Below are positions 1 through 7,141 of a DNA stretch of 45,167 bases, piece after piece. A program made the translations under genes and the position numbers. The notes below the pieces were generated by a model, which saw nothing but the letters and a program-made list of their open reading frames with translations, made no database searches and had not been told where the DNA came from. Each line of letters opens with the position of its first letter. Positions within the stretch are counted from its first letter, which is position 1. The stretch comes from Nautiliaceae bacterium (GTDB lineage Bacteria > Campylobacterota > Campylobacteria > Campylobacterales > Nautiliaceae), in assembly GCA_027062285.1 (NCBI GenBank), contig JAMOTL010000031.1:1-45167 (forward strand), written 5' to 3'.

Positions 1-38
1 TCCGTCATTCGGAGGTTCGAATCCTCCCAGCCCAGCCA
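1..38 (+). tRNA. tRNA-Gln, 3' part only (cut by window start)
   Basis: Only the 3' half is present. It holds the end of the anticodon stem (TCCGT), a CATTC variable loop, a T arm GGAGG-TTCGAAT-CCTCC, the acceptor strand CAGCCCA, discriminator G and an encoded CCA. The variable loop, T arm and acceptor resemble bacterial tRNA-Gln. The anticodon lies outside the window, so the isotype rests on that resemblance. It sits 9 bp before tRNA-fMet on the same strand. Confidence 0.75.
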
Positions 39-1381
39 TTTGAATGACGCGGGGTAGAGCAGCCTGGTAGCTCGCCGGGCTCATAACCCGGAGGTCGTGG
101 GTTCAAATCCCACCCCCGCAACCAAAATTCAGGACTTTCTCGCAAATTATAATCTTCATCAACATATTTATCAAAAACACTTAATTTATCAATAAGAAAA
201 TCCAAATCTTCTTCATCTAAAAATGGATTATTAAATTCTTTTAAAATATCTTGCTCATATTTATATCTTTCAAATTTAGTCATTTTTATAATAGATTTTT
301 TATTTTTATCTACTTTAAAATATAATTTACCATCGGTATAAGCAATAATATTATTTTCTTCATCATAAATAGGTATCATTTTTTCTTTTAATTTAGGTTT
401 TTCAACATAAAAATCAGATTTATAAAATATTTGCTCTCTTTTTGTCCAAATAGGAACAGCCCCTATCAAATCATCATTATAAATAATGTCAGTTAATTGT
501 CGAGTTTCAGGTTCATACATATAATCTATTACACGATTTTTAATCATATTAGTAAGTTCTAATAAAGTATAACGACCATTTAATTTCCTGTAAACATCAA
601 TCCTAATAAAATTCCTTGACATAGAAAATCTACGAATACCCCATCTTATATACCAAAGAGCTAAAGGAGAATATTTAAAAACTTTTGTATTTTCATAACG
701 ATAATCATCAATATTTTTTAAAATATATTTGATTAAATAATTAACAGGATTTAAAATATTAGCTTGAATATCATATTGTATCTTTAATTTTTCTTTACAT
801 AAAAAAATAAAATTTCTCCAAAATTTACAAACATATTCAGGAGGAATATATAACATAGCATGTAAATGTGGAGTCCCAGTCTTATGAGGCTCAATTATTT
901 TAAAATATAACCTTTTTTCCTTAGGAATATTTCTAAAAGCTCTCATATATCTAACTTTATCAAAATATTTACTCAAAATTTGAACTAAATCTCTTGGTGT
1001 TAAATTTTCGTAATCAGGATTAAAATTTTTATTTTTTACTTTTACTTTTTTTCCATTAACTTCAATATACTTATACTTATGATACTGACTTGGTAATGTT
1101 AAAGTAATAAAAATAGGAACTAAATTATGGTCTTTTGCGTAATTGTATTGAGAATAAATTCTATGCTTTATTTCACTAATATAACGATGCGGATTAATAT
1201 ACCAATTTGAAACTATCTGAGATAAAACAGCATCTTTTCCATCAGGAAGAGTTATAAAACGATTATCTAAAAAAAATTTAGCTCTTTCAATCTTTTCAGC
1301 AGCAAACTTTATATCTTCTAAAGTAAGACCATAATCATATTTATATCTTCCAATAGAATCTAAAATCTCCATAACATTCAT
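5..1381 (-). CDS. HUH-family rolling-circle replication initiator (pII-like Rep); 3' end runs antisense through host tRNAs
   Basis: The protein would nick the phage origin and start rolling-circle replication. As encoded in the prophage it has 458 residues. Motif FITLTLP lies at 91-97, the metal-binding HUH motif PHLH at 171-174, and a Y-x3-Y pair at 215 and 219 in NYLIKYI, as in two-tyrosine Rep/GPA-like enzymes. The start has a GGGGGC leader 5 bases upstream. The last 24 residues (after GYE) are antisense translation of host tRNA DNA. In the excised circle the frame crosses the att core and would end instead with DCVNCDEDEVELF and a TGA at 9801-9803. The authentic coding sequence is therefore best read as 1381 down to 80 joined to 9842-9801. 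The circular form is inferred from the repeat. Confidence 0.87.
   Translation of the reverse strand: MNVMEILDSIGRYKYDYGLTLEDIKFAAEKIERAKFFLDNRFITLPDGKDAVLSQIVSNWYINPHRYISEIKHRIYSQYNYAKDHNLVPIFITLTLPSQYHKYKYIEVNGKKVKVKNKNFNPDYENLTPRDLVQILSKYFDKVRYMRAFRNIPKEKRLYFKIIEPHKTGTPHLHAMLYIPPEYVCKFWRNFIFLCKEKLKIQYDIQANILNPVNYLIKYILKNIDDYRYENTKVFKYSPLALWYIRWGIRRFSMSRNFIRIDVYRKLNGRYTLLELTNMIKNRVIDYMYEPETRQLTDIIYNDDLIGAVPIWTKREQIFYKSDFYVEKPKLKEKMIPIYDEENNIIAYTDGKLYFKVDKNKKSIIKMTKFERYKYEQDILKEFNNPFLDEEDLDFLIDKLSVFDKYVDEDYNLRESPEFWLRGWDLNPRPPGYEPGELPGCSTPRHSNGWAGRIRTSE
48..124 (+). tRNA. tRNA-fMet (initiator, CAT anticodon), host of the prophage integration
   Basis: This is a complete 77-nt cloverleaf with an encoded CCA at 122-124. 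The anticodon stem-loop is CCGGG-CTCATAA-CCCGG. Two initiator hallmarks are visible: C1 facing A72 (an unpaired acceptor end) and three consecutive G:C pairs closing the anticodon loop. From the anticodon loop onward (80-124) the sequence lies in the left att repeat. The 3' half of this essential gene is therefore probably supplied by the phage, and the host's original 3' half remains at 9843-9887. The phage rep reading frame runs antisense through the whole gene. Confidence 0.95.
80..127 (+). repeat. attL: 48-bp direct repeat from tRNA-fMet anticodon loop to just past CCA
   Basis: The 48 bases at 80-127 are identical to 9843-9890. The next base on each side differs (g79 versus c9842; t128 versus a9891), which fixes the ends. 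The repeat begins in the anticodon loop and runs through the tRNA 3' end, a common footprint for tyrosine integrases that target tRNA genes. The symmetrical anticodon stem beside it is the likely strand-exchange region. Confidence 0.93.
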
Positions 1382-1385
1382 TTTT

Positions 1386-1392
1386 GCCCCCT
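1386..1392 (-). promoter_or_regulatory. GGGGGC leader motif at the rep start (possible SSB translational operator)
   Basis: Read on the minus strand, the rep start is preceded by an eight-T run, AGGGGGC and AAAA before ATG. AGGGGG can pair with the 16S anti-SD using one G-U wobble. The T-run plus GGGGC layout also resembles the f1 gene II operator (GTTTTTGGGGCTTTTC) bound by gene V protein. Similar G-tracts precede the secretin, ssb (two copies) and int. The coat gene has an ordinary AAAGGAG. The operator role is inferred. Confidence 0.4.
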
Positions 1393-1430
1393 AAAAAAAA
1401 TGACACATTTACTTAATAAATGGTCAAGAG

Positions 1431-1487
1431 GCAATGCCGACCCCCTGCGGTGCGTCCTCACGGGCGCTCCTCGGGTTTCGGCATTGC
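1431..1487. repeat. GC-rich stem-loop between secretin and rep (candidate phage packaging signal or origin)
   Basis: GCAATGCCGA (1431-1440) and TCGGCATTGC (1478-1487) form a perfect 10-bp stem. Inside it, GCGTCC and GGGCGC (1452-1457/1462-1467) form a second stem with a 4-base loop and one T-G pair. The rest of the phage is very AT-rich. The secretin C-terminus (stop at 1458) overlaps it. Known filamentous phages such as f1 carry the packaging hairpin and origins between gene IV and gene II, exactly this position. Which function it serves cannot be told from sequence alone. Confidence 0.6.
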
Positions 1488-2618
1488 GTTTTTAAAAAAA
1501 CTTGTAGAAATATAAAAACTAAAAGATAAATCCTCTACAGATTCTTTTTTTGATTGAAATAAAAGACCAATAACTGGAATATCACCAAGAACTGGAATTT
1601 TAGTTTTATCTGAAAGTTTAGTAACAGAACGAAGTCCAGCAATAATATAATTTGGATTATCCTTAGTAAGTTGTATATGTGTATTAAAATGTTTAGTATC
1701 AGTTATAGGATTATTATTAACCATGCTAACAATATTTTGAATATAAATATCCATATCAAAATCAATATTTTTTTCAGTTATATATACATTTTTTATATAT
1801 ATTTTAAGTCCAATATCCTTATATTTAATATCAGTTTGAGTTACTGGATTACCATCTTTATCAACAGTAACAGTTTTTTCAGTATAAGGAATATTATGAA
1901 CACTCTCCAAAGAATAGTCATGAGAATCTATTAAATTAATTGTAGGCTTACTTATTGTCTCGGCAACACCCTTTTGATTTAAAAATCTTATAAAAGTAGA
2001 AAAATCATAAGGTAATGAACTTGAAATAGTAGCAGTATCAGTAACTAAATCAAAAAAAACACTATTATGAAAAGGAGATTTTACTGAGAGATTACTTCCA
2101 AGTTCTTTCGCTTTTTTATTATTTATAACTGTTATAAGAAAATTAACTTGAGCTTTCTTATAAGAATTTTGAAGTTTTGAAATAGATAATTTAATATCAT
2201 GATATTGAGAATAATTACAAGTTATTAAAAGTTTATTTTGAAAAATCTGAAATTTGACACCGGGGTAAAAATTTTTTATATAAGTAGAAATAACGCTACT
2301 AGGAATATAATTAAATCTAATTACATAAGTAGGTAATTTAAGTTGAGTTTTTTTATATACTAAAATAGTATTATCTATTATCTTATAATTAAGATTTTTA
2401 GATTTTAAAATAGTAAAAAAAGCTCTTCTTATTTCACTCGGCTTCATATCATCGTTAGGCATAAAAACACTAAAATTAGTTTTAACCTCTTCAGAAATAA
2501 CAATATTTTTGCCAATATGAAAAGAAACATAATTACAAAAAGTAGAGAAATCAGCCTTTTTTAAATCATAAGAAAAACTAAAACTTAAAAACAGAAGTAT
2601 CGTTAGTATCTTTTTCAT
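1458..2618 (-). CDS. Outer-membrane secretin, pIV-like (phage export channel)
   Basis: The 386-residue protein would form the outer-membrane ring through which assembled virions leave. It has a signal peptide (MKKILTILLFLSFSFSYDLK), an N0-like domain (about 20-95), a further periplasmic domain and a C-terminal secretin domain with the family-typical stretch IPVLGDIPVIGLLFQSK. It overlaps the end of the zot gene. An ATG four codons upstream (2630) is possible, but the ATG at 2618 is preferred: GGGGGC lies at a suitable distance and the signal peptide starts cleanly. Carrying its own secretin means the phage need not borrow a host channel. Its 3' end forms part of the intergenic hairpin. Confidence 0.88.
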   Translation of the reverse strand: MKKILTILLFLSFSFSYDLKKADFSTFCNYVSFHIGKNIVISEEVKTNFSVFMPNDDMKPSEIRRAFFTILKSKNLNYKIIDNTILVYKKTQLKLPTYVIRFNYIPSSVISTYIKNFYPGVKFQIFQNKLLITCNYSQYHDIKLSISKLQNSYKKAQVNFLITVINNKKAKELGSNLSVKSPFHNSVFFDLVTDTATISSSLPYDFSTFIRFLNQKGVAETISKPTINLIDSHDYSLESVHNIPYTEKTVTVDKDGNPVTQTDIKYKDIGLKIYIKNVYITEKNIDFDMDIYIQNIVSMVNNNPITDTKHFNTHIQLTKDNPNYIIAGLRSVTKLSDKTKIPVLGDIPVIGLLFQSKKESVEDLSFSFYISTSFFKNAMPKPEERP

Positions 2619-3693
2619 TGTAGCCCCCATTAAATTTATTTAAATCAACATTTGTAGCTAAATAATAAGTCTTATTAGATAAAGAATTCTTAATATAGTA
2701 AATCTTAGTATTTGAAATTTCAGGAAGTATCTCAATAAAATAACGAGAAATAGAAAAATCATTATTTACAATACATTTATCTTTAAAACAAACAATTTGA
2801 TAATAATATTTATAATCTTCTAATACATCAGAATTTAAAACTACATCATTTTTTTTATTCTTGACTTCTTGATTAAAATGATTACTTATTACATTTTCTT
2901 TAACAGGTTTATTAATAACTTTTTTATCAGGACAATTAAAAGAACCACAAGATATGTAATTTTTTACACCATTGTAAGCAAAATAAATTAGAACGATACC
3001 CAGGAAAACGGGTAACAAAACTCTTGAAGCAAAAGACTTAGGAATCTTATTAGACCCTGAATTATAACAGGAGGCAATTTTTTTATCGAACTTTAATTTT
3101 TCTTTTCCAACTAAATTATTTTTATACTCTTTCCAAGAAGCATAAAGTTGATAAACAAATACTTTTGAAAACAATCTTTTTGAAGGATTAACACCTATAT
3201 ACATATTTTCTACAAAAGCTAGATACTTTCTATTAATTAAAGATTTATTTTGTGTAATAAGATATAAATCAATATCAAAATGTCGATGATAAGATAAAAA
3301 TCTCAGCATTTTAGGATCAACTTTTTCAGTAAAATATAAATGACATTCATCTAAAATAATTAATGAGTGTTCATAAGGTTCAAAAAGTTTAAGTTTACCT
3401 CTTACATAAGAGTCATAATCAGTAACTAGCTCACCAGTTTTCTCATCGTATAATTGATTATTTTTAAATAGCTCACTAAGCTCATAATCTTTTTGAATTC
3501 GTTTTAATAAATCATCTAAATTTAAAGGTTTTACAAAATCTTTCTTTACTGAATCACATTTTTTAAAATTTAGATTAATATTTGTATAAATTTTTTTATA
3601 TTTAGGATTTTTAGATGTAAGTTCTTGATAAATTTTATAAACGGCAAAATAAGTCTTTCCACTTCCTGGTACACCTGTAATTAAATAAATCAT
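2578..3693 (-). CDS. Zot-like / pI assembly ATPase
   Basis: This is the inner-membrane motor that drives virion assembly and extrusion with the secretin. Of 371 residues, Walker A (GVPGSGKT) is at 7-14, Walker B (LIILDE) at 111-116, and one membrane helix at about 225-243, followed by a periplasmic tail with cysteines. This cytoplasmic-ATPase/one-helix/periplasmic layout is that of pI of filamentous phages, the Zot family. Its start overlaps the preceding stop as ATGA. Zot homology alone does not make it a toxin. The secretin gene starts inside its 3' end, fitting coupled synthesis of the two assembly partners. Confidence 0.92.
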   Translation of the reverse strand: MIYLITGVPGSGKTYFAVYKIYQELTSKNPKYKKIYTNINLNFKKCDSVKKDFVKPLNLDDLLKRIQKDYELSELFKNNQLYDEKTGELVTDYDSYVRGKLKLFEPYEHSLIILDECHLYFTEKVDPKMLRFLSYHRHFDIDLYLITQNKSLINRKYLAFVENMYIGVNPSKRLFSKVFVYQLYASWKEYKNNLVGKEKLKFDKKIASCYNSGSNKIPKSFASRVLLPVFLGIVLIYFAYNGVKNYISCGSFNCPDKKVINKPVKENVISNHFNQEVKNKKNDVVLNSDVLEDYKYYYQIVCFKDKCIVNNDFSISRYFIEILPEISNTKIYYIKNSLSNKTYYLATNVDLNKFNGGYNEKDTNDTSVFKF

Positions 3694-4130
3694 GAATCAT
3701 ACATCCTTATCATATCTGAAATACTATTTAAGAAAATAAGCAGTTTTTCAGCAACAACTTTAGTAATAGCAAAAGCAAAATAACCTGAAAGTAAACTAAC
3801 TAATAAAGCAGAAGCAGACATAATAGCATCCGCAAGTCCTGAAGCATTCATAAAACCTAAAAAAGCATTCCATACAGAAGAAATAGTAATTCCATAAACT
3901 TCACCATCAGCAGGATGAATTGTGTTTAAATCTTTTATAAGAGCAAAAACAGCATTAAAAACCGAAACAAGAAAATAAACAAATAACAAAATAGAAGAAA
4001 CATAAAGACCCGCTACTAAAATAAAAATAGCAGTAACTGAAGCCTTAATAGGTAACAAAGCTAAAAATCTTGCCTTTCGACTTAAAAGAAAATCAACAAT
4101 CCAAGCTACAGCATTTATCAACCAAGTCAT
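3690..4130 (-). CDS. pVI-like hydrophobic minor coat / membrane protein
   Basis: This 146-residue protein has about three membrane segments: a long one near 25-65 (ITASV-type hydrophobic run), another near 88-110 and one near 110-132. Position between the pIII-like gene and zot is where filamentous phages encode pVI, which anchors pIII at the virion end. Length and hydropathy fit pVI/DUF2523-type proteins. I see no specific motif, so the call rests on position and topology. It is joined to its neighbours by TGATATG upstream and ATGA downstream. Confidence 0.7.
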   Translation of the reverse strand: MTWLINAVAWIVDFLLSRKARFLALLPIKASVTAIFILVAGLYVSSILLFVYFLVSVFNAVFALIKDLNTIHPADGEVYGITISSVWNAFLGFMNASGLADAIMSASALLVSLLSGYFAFAITKVVAEKLLIFLNSISDMIRMYDS

Positions 4131-4131
4131 A

Positions 4132-5667
4132 TCATACCTTTCTAAAGATTACTACTTTAAAAAATCCTAACAAAACAGAAAAATTAAAAAGAATAGTAAA
4201 AAAAGTTTGTAAAATAGGTCTAAAAGGTGAAATAAAAGAGCAAATGTCTATAGTTTGTTTACTACCATAAATTTTTGCGGTTAAAGGGCAAGAAGTTATT
4301 TCATTATTAAATAAAGTAACTTTATAACTATCTTTATTTTTAGCAATTTCTACAAGTTTATTTAAAGAATCAATAGTAGAACTAACAGTAGATTTAGCAT
4401 TATTATAAAAAGTAGAAAATTGACTATAAATAGCAGATTCATCATCAGTTAAAGTTGCTTCAGGATTATAAGTACCATCAGGTTCTAGATTCATAAAATC
4501 ATTGACCTTTTGATTTAAAGAATCTAAACGCGTAGTAATAGAAGAAACATCAATAGTAGCATTAACATCACCACCAACATCAGCATTATTACAACCAGGA
4601 ACACATCTTCCATCATCATTATGATACATTAAAACACAACCATCATAATGAGGTTTAGTAATAATATAACAACTACCTTGAACTCTTATTTCAGTACCAA
4701 CAGAATTTTTCAATTTACAAGGGTCAGGACATTCCTTTTTTACAGTAGAATTAGAATCAGAAGAAGAATTTGAATCGTTTTTAGAATCAGTATCAGTAGA
4801 ACTAGAATCAGAATTATCAGAATTTTCATTAGAAGTATCAAAATTATCACTATCAGAAGATTGAGTAGTATTATTTTCTACAGGAACACAAGTTATATTA
4901 CCATTTTCATCTATAACAGCATCTTCACTACCGTCACATTTAATAGTCGTAGGCTCTGTAAGATTAGAATCATTACTATTAATACTTACATCATTATCAG
5001 CATAAGGAAGAAAAACATATTCATTATCACAAACTAACTTTATTGAAGAAGCTTTATTAATTGTATAATATTTATCATCATACTTACAATTATCTAAATT
5101 TACATTAAATATTTTAGAAAGAGTAGAAAAATCATCTTTTTCCACACAATAATTATTACCATCTTTCCAGGTAAAATACACACTATCAGCTGGACAAACT
5201 TCTACACATTTATCATTAATATTAAACTTATCAGGAGGACAAATAACAGTAGCACCATCAGCATCAGAATTCTTTACCCAAATTTTTTGAGACTTTGAAT
5301 ATGAATATCCTTCTTTTTTTAAACAATACATATAATTACCTTCCCAAAATCCCGCAATATTTGGCGTGTAAGGGGTATGGTCCCAAGAGCACTTACGAAC
5401 AGCATAATCATTCAGACAATTTGGCTCAAATTGGGGGATATAAGTCTTACCAGAACCTAAATGCGGATAAGAAGTTTTTTGAGAATATATATATATATCT
5501 TTACCTATTTTTAATTTATTTCCATCAGGATAGCATCTACTTCTATAATCTTTATCAAAAAAAGTAAGATCAGAATAATCAGTAGCATCCATATAATAGC
5601 CAATATAAAGATAATCAGCTTTTAAAGTTGTAAAAACAAAAAATAAAAATAAAAATGATTTTCTCAT
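4132..5667 (-). CDS. pIII-like receptor-binding/adsorption protein
   Basis: The 511-residue protein begins with a signal peptide (MRKSFLFLFFVFTTLKA). A cysteine-rich N-terminal region (about 18-250) follows, then a Ser/Asp/Asn low-complexity linker (about 270-310), a second cysteine-containing domain (about 313-365), a helical segment, and a single C-terminal membrane helix near 485-508. This matches the plan of pIII-type proteins: receptor-binding domains, a flexible linker (glycine-rich in f1) and a membrane anchor for virion release. Receptor specificity cannot be read from sequence. It is the largest coat gene and lies between small coat genes and pVI, as in f1. Confidence 0.83.
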   Translation of the reverse strand: MRKSFLFLFFVFTTLKADYLYIGYYMDATDYSDLTFFDKDYRSRCYPDGNKLKIGKDIYIYSQKTSYPHLGSGKTYIPQFEPNCLNDYAVRKCSWDHTPYTPNIAGFWEGNYMYCLKKEGYSYSKSQKIWVKNSDADGATVICPPDKFNINDKCVEVCPADSVYFTWKDGNNYCVEKDDFSTLSKIFNVNLDNCKYDDKYYTINKASSIKLVCDNEYVFLPYADNDVSINSNDSNLTEPTTIKCDGSEDAVIDENGNITCVPVENNTTQSSDSDNFDTSNENSDNSDSSSTDTDSKNDSNSSSDSNSTVKKECPDPCKLKNSVGTEIRVQGSCYIITKPHYDGCVLMYHNDDGRCVPGCNNADVGGDVNATIDVSSITTRLDSLNQKVNDFMNLEPDGTYNPEATLTDDESAIYSQFSTFYNNAKSTVSSTIDSLNKLVEIAKNKDSYKVTLFNNEITSCPLTAKIYGSKQTIDICSFISPFRPILQTFFTILFNFSVLLGFFKVVIFRKV

Positions 5668-5673
5668 TTTTAA

Positions 5674-5772
5674 CTACTTAAATAAATGTATTGCCGCAAT
5701 AGGTATGATTATTCCTATTGCTATAATTACAAAAAGTTGAAAGAAAAAATCAAAAGCAGGTATTCCTAACAT
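5674..5772 (-). CDS. 32-aa hydrophobic protein, candidate pVII/pIX-like tip coat protein
   Basis: The 32-codon frame starts at an ATG one base after the upstream stop (TGATATG) and ends in TAG just before the pIII-like start. It has a short polar N-terminus, one membrane helix (residues about 9-28) and a short HLFK end. Filamentous phages encode pVII and pIX of about 30 residues that cap the virion end, and they lie near the major coat gene. The same TGATATG junction recurs at the pVI start. The function is inferred from size, topology and position. Confidence 0.7.
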   Translation of the reverse strand: MLGIPAFDFFFQLFVIIAIGIIIPIAAIHLFK

Positions 5773-5773
5773 A

Positions 5774-6127
5774 TCAATCCTTTGTAAAAGATATAACGCC
5801 TGTAATAAAGCCAAACATAACTACAAAACCTATCAAAACACCACTTATTCCCATAAGAAAGTAATAATCAAAATAAGTTAAATTCAACTCTTTAAGAGTA
5901 CTATCATATTCGCAAGTTTCATTATCATCGTTATAAACATATCCATATTCAAGATTATTATTTTTAGTAGAAGTACTTCGCCACTTACCATTAGAACTTT
6001 GTTTGTAATAAAAATGTCTGTTCTTATAATAATAATCTTCAATACAGATGTTTTTATTTTTGTATAAAATACTTGCCTGACTTATAGTAAAAAGAAAAAG
6101 AAGGGAAAAAATAAATCTCTTCACCAT
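5774..6127 (-). CDS. Secreted, C-terminally anchored phage protein of unknown function
   Basis: This 117-residue protein has a signal peptide (MVKRFIFSLLFLFTISQAS), a Tyr/Asn-rich periplasmic domain with two cysteines (likely one disulfide), and a C-terminal membrane helix at about 90-113. It lies between the major coat and the 32-aa gene, with AAGGG upstream of its ATG. Topology suggests a minor virion protein or a partner of the pIII-like adhesin. I do not recognise its family, and an immunity role is also possible. Confidence 0.7.
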   Translation of the reverse strand: MVKRFIFSLLFLFTISQASILYKNKNICIEDYYYKNRHFYYKQSSNGKWRSTSTKNNNLEYGYVYNDDNETCEYDSTLKELNLTYFDYYFLMGISGVLIGFVVMFGFITGVISFTKD

Positions 6128-6135
6128 AACCCTTC

Positions 6136-6327
6136 TTATCTAAAGAAACCTTTTGCTCTTTTAGCAAGCATTACAACCACTACAATACCAAGAACTAGAC
6201 CAACAGCCGCTTTAAAATCTGTATAATCAGGAGTAATATCAGCTCCATAAACAGTGTCAGCAAAAGCAGAAATAGCACTTAAACCTAAAGCTCCAACAAC
6301 AACAGGTAATCTACCAAGTTTTTTCAT
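6136..6327 (-). CDS. Major coat protein, pVIII-like
   Basis: The 63-residue precursor has a signal peptide probably cleaved after AISAFA (residue 23). The mature part of about 40 residues has an acidic N-terminus (DTVYGADITPDY), one membrane helix (VGLVLGIVVVVML) and a basic end (KRAKGFFR) that would face the DNA. This is the classic pVIII plan. AAAGGAG lies 6 bases before the ATG at 6327, the strongest SD in the prophage, fitting a highly made protein. A longer frame to 6402 was not used because it translates the GC-rich palindrome. Confidence 0.93.
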   Translation of the reverse strand: MKKLGRLPVVVGALGLSAISAFADTVYGADITPDYTDFKAAVGLVLGIVVVVMLAKRAKGFFR

Positions 6328-6581
6328 TTTTTCTCCTTTAAAATGGTTTTCGTAAGTCGGTTGGCGCCTACACGGCGGGTGTGCGCTTGTTTGCCTTGCC
6401 ACGATTTCCTTTTGCGCATTTTGGCGCCGCTGTTTAAGGATTTACGGAACTTCCCTGACGGCGGCGCCGAAAATGCGTGGAAATCGGACAAGTTTGCCAA
6501 TGCGCCTTTTTAAAAAAAACGCATAGAAACGGCAACCGACTCATCTTTTTCAATTAAAAAAAACTAAAAAAAATGAATCGG
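6328..6581. other. GC-rich intergenic region with nested palindromes (candidate phage origin or packaging region)
   Basis: This is the longest gene-free stretch. CGATTTCC...GGCGCCGC (6402-6430) pairs with GCGGCGCCG...GGAAATCG (6461-6486) around a 30-base loop. AGTCGGTTGGC (6355-6365) matches the inverse of GGCAACCGACT (6531-6541) with one mismatch. A third stem, CCGACTCAT (6536-6544) with ATGAATCGG (6573-6581), follows the 78-aa gene and may be a terminator. GGCGCC occurs three times. A T-run/A-run block followed on the minus strand by GCATTGGC resembles the one beside the 1431-1487 hairpin (GCAATGCC). I see no coding frame with a good start. Confidence 0.65.
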
Positions 6582-6818
6582 CTAACCGTTATTATCTTCA
6601 CCCAAAAAAGTAAAAAGAGGTAAAAGATAATTCACATAAACAAAATCCCTATCTTCTTTAGTCGGATAAACCCAAAAATGATTTTTTTTATCTATCGTGT
6701 AAAATAAAATATAATAACCGCCATTTTTAGACGGTGTATCGGGAGCAAGAACCCCCGTAACATAATTAAGATTAATAGGTAAGTTATAATTTTTTTTGTC
6801 ATAAATAAAATTTGCCAT
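6582..6818 (-). CDS. Phage hypothetical protein, 78 aa
   Basis: The 78-residue soluble protein shows no recognisable motif. Its ATG overlaps the ssb stop (TAATG), so it is probably translationally coupled to the ssDNA-binding protein, with AAAGG upstream. It is rich in Tyr, Asn and Pro, with a polar DKK/TKEDRD composition and no membrane segment. Its position between the pV-like gene and the intergenic palindromes suggests a role in replication control or DNA handling. This is guesswork from position. Confidence 0.65.
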   Translation of the reverse strand: MANFIYDKKNYNLPINLNYVTGVLAPDTPSKNGGYYILFYTIDKKNHFWVYPTKEDRDFVYVNYLLPLFTFLGEDNNG

Positions 6819-7141
6819 TATTTACCTTTATTTACCGCTAAATCAAACGGATTTTTATCGAAAATAAAATACTGTAAATCACTATTAGGAAATATGTAAT
6901 TTCCATTTTTAGTACTCAAAGAAGTATAAGGAATAGCTATATATTTACCTTTATACTGTATAAGGTTTACATACTCTTCAAGCGGAAATTGTACATTTTC
7001 ACTCACAGTAACTGGAAATCCTTCTTTATCACTCAACTCTAAAAAAACATTAACTAAAGTAAAAACCTGTACAGAACCATCTGATTTTCTTCTTTCTTGC
7101 TGTTTAATACCTTTGATTTGTCCAATTAAAAAAGTTGTCAT
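6818..7141 (-). CDS. Single-stranded-DNA-binding protein, pV-like
   Basis: This 107-residue basic/aromatic protein starts MTTFLIGQIKGIKQQERRKS and has a beta-rich pattern like an OB fold, with many Tyr/Phe. In filamentous phages pV coats the new viral strand and represses translation of the replication protein. Size, position upstream of the coat genes and lack of membrane segments fit. I assign the family by these features, not by a diagnostic motif. Its leader has two GGGGC tracts, consistent with autogenous control. The 78-aa gene overlaps its stop. Confidence 0.7.
   Translation of the reverse strand: MTTFLIGQIKGIKQQERRKSDGSVQVFTLVNVFLELSDKEGFPVTVSENVQFPLEEYVNLIQYKGKYIAIPYTSLSTKNGNYIFPNSDLQYFIFDKNPFDLAVNKGK

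Noticed and set aside
5-79. C-terminal residues of Rep encoded over the tRNAs as a real domain
   Set aside because: They are the antisense translation of host tRNA genes (the well-known false WDLNPRPPGYEPGELPGC type), not phage protein sequence.
2578-3693. Zot-like gene as a zonula occludens toxin
   Set aside because: In filamentous phages this ATPase family is the pI assembly motor, and all neighbours are phage assembly genes. No toxin evidence is visible.
4070-4270. 66-codon rightward frame opposite the pVI/pIII junction
   Set aside because: Low-complexity Lys/Asn-rich antisense frame with no SD, spanning two coupled phage genes.
6328-6402. N-terminal extension of the major coat gene
   Set aside because: It translates the GC-rich palindrome, lacks an SD and would ruin the signal peptide. 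The ATG at 6327 has AAAGGAG.
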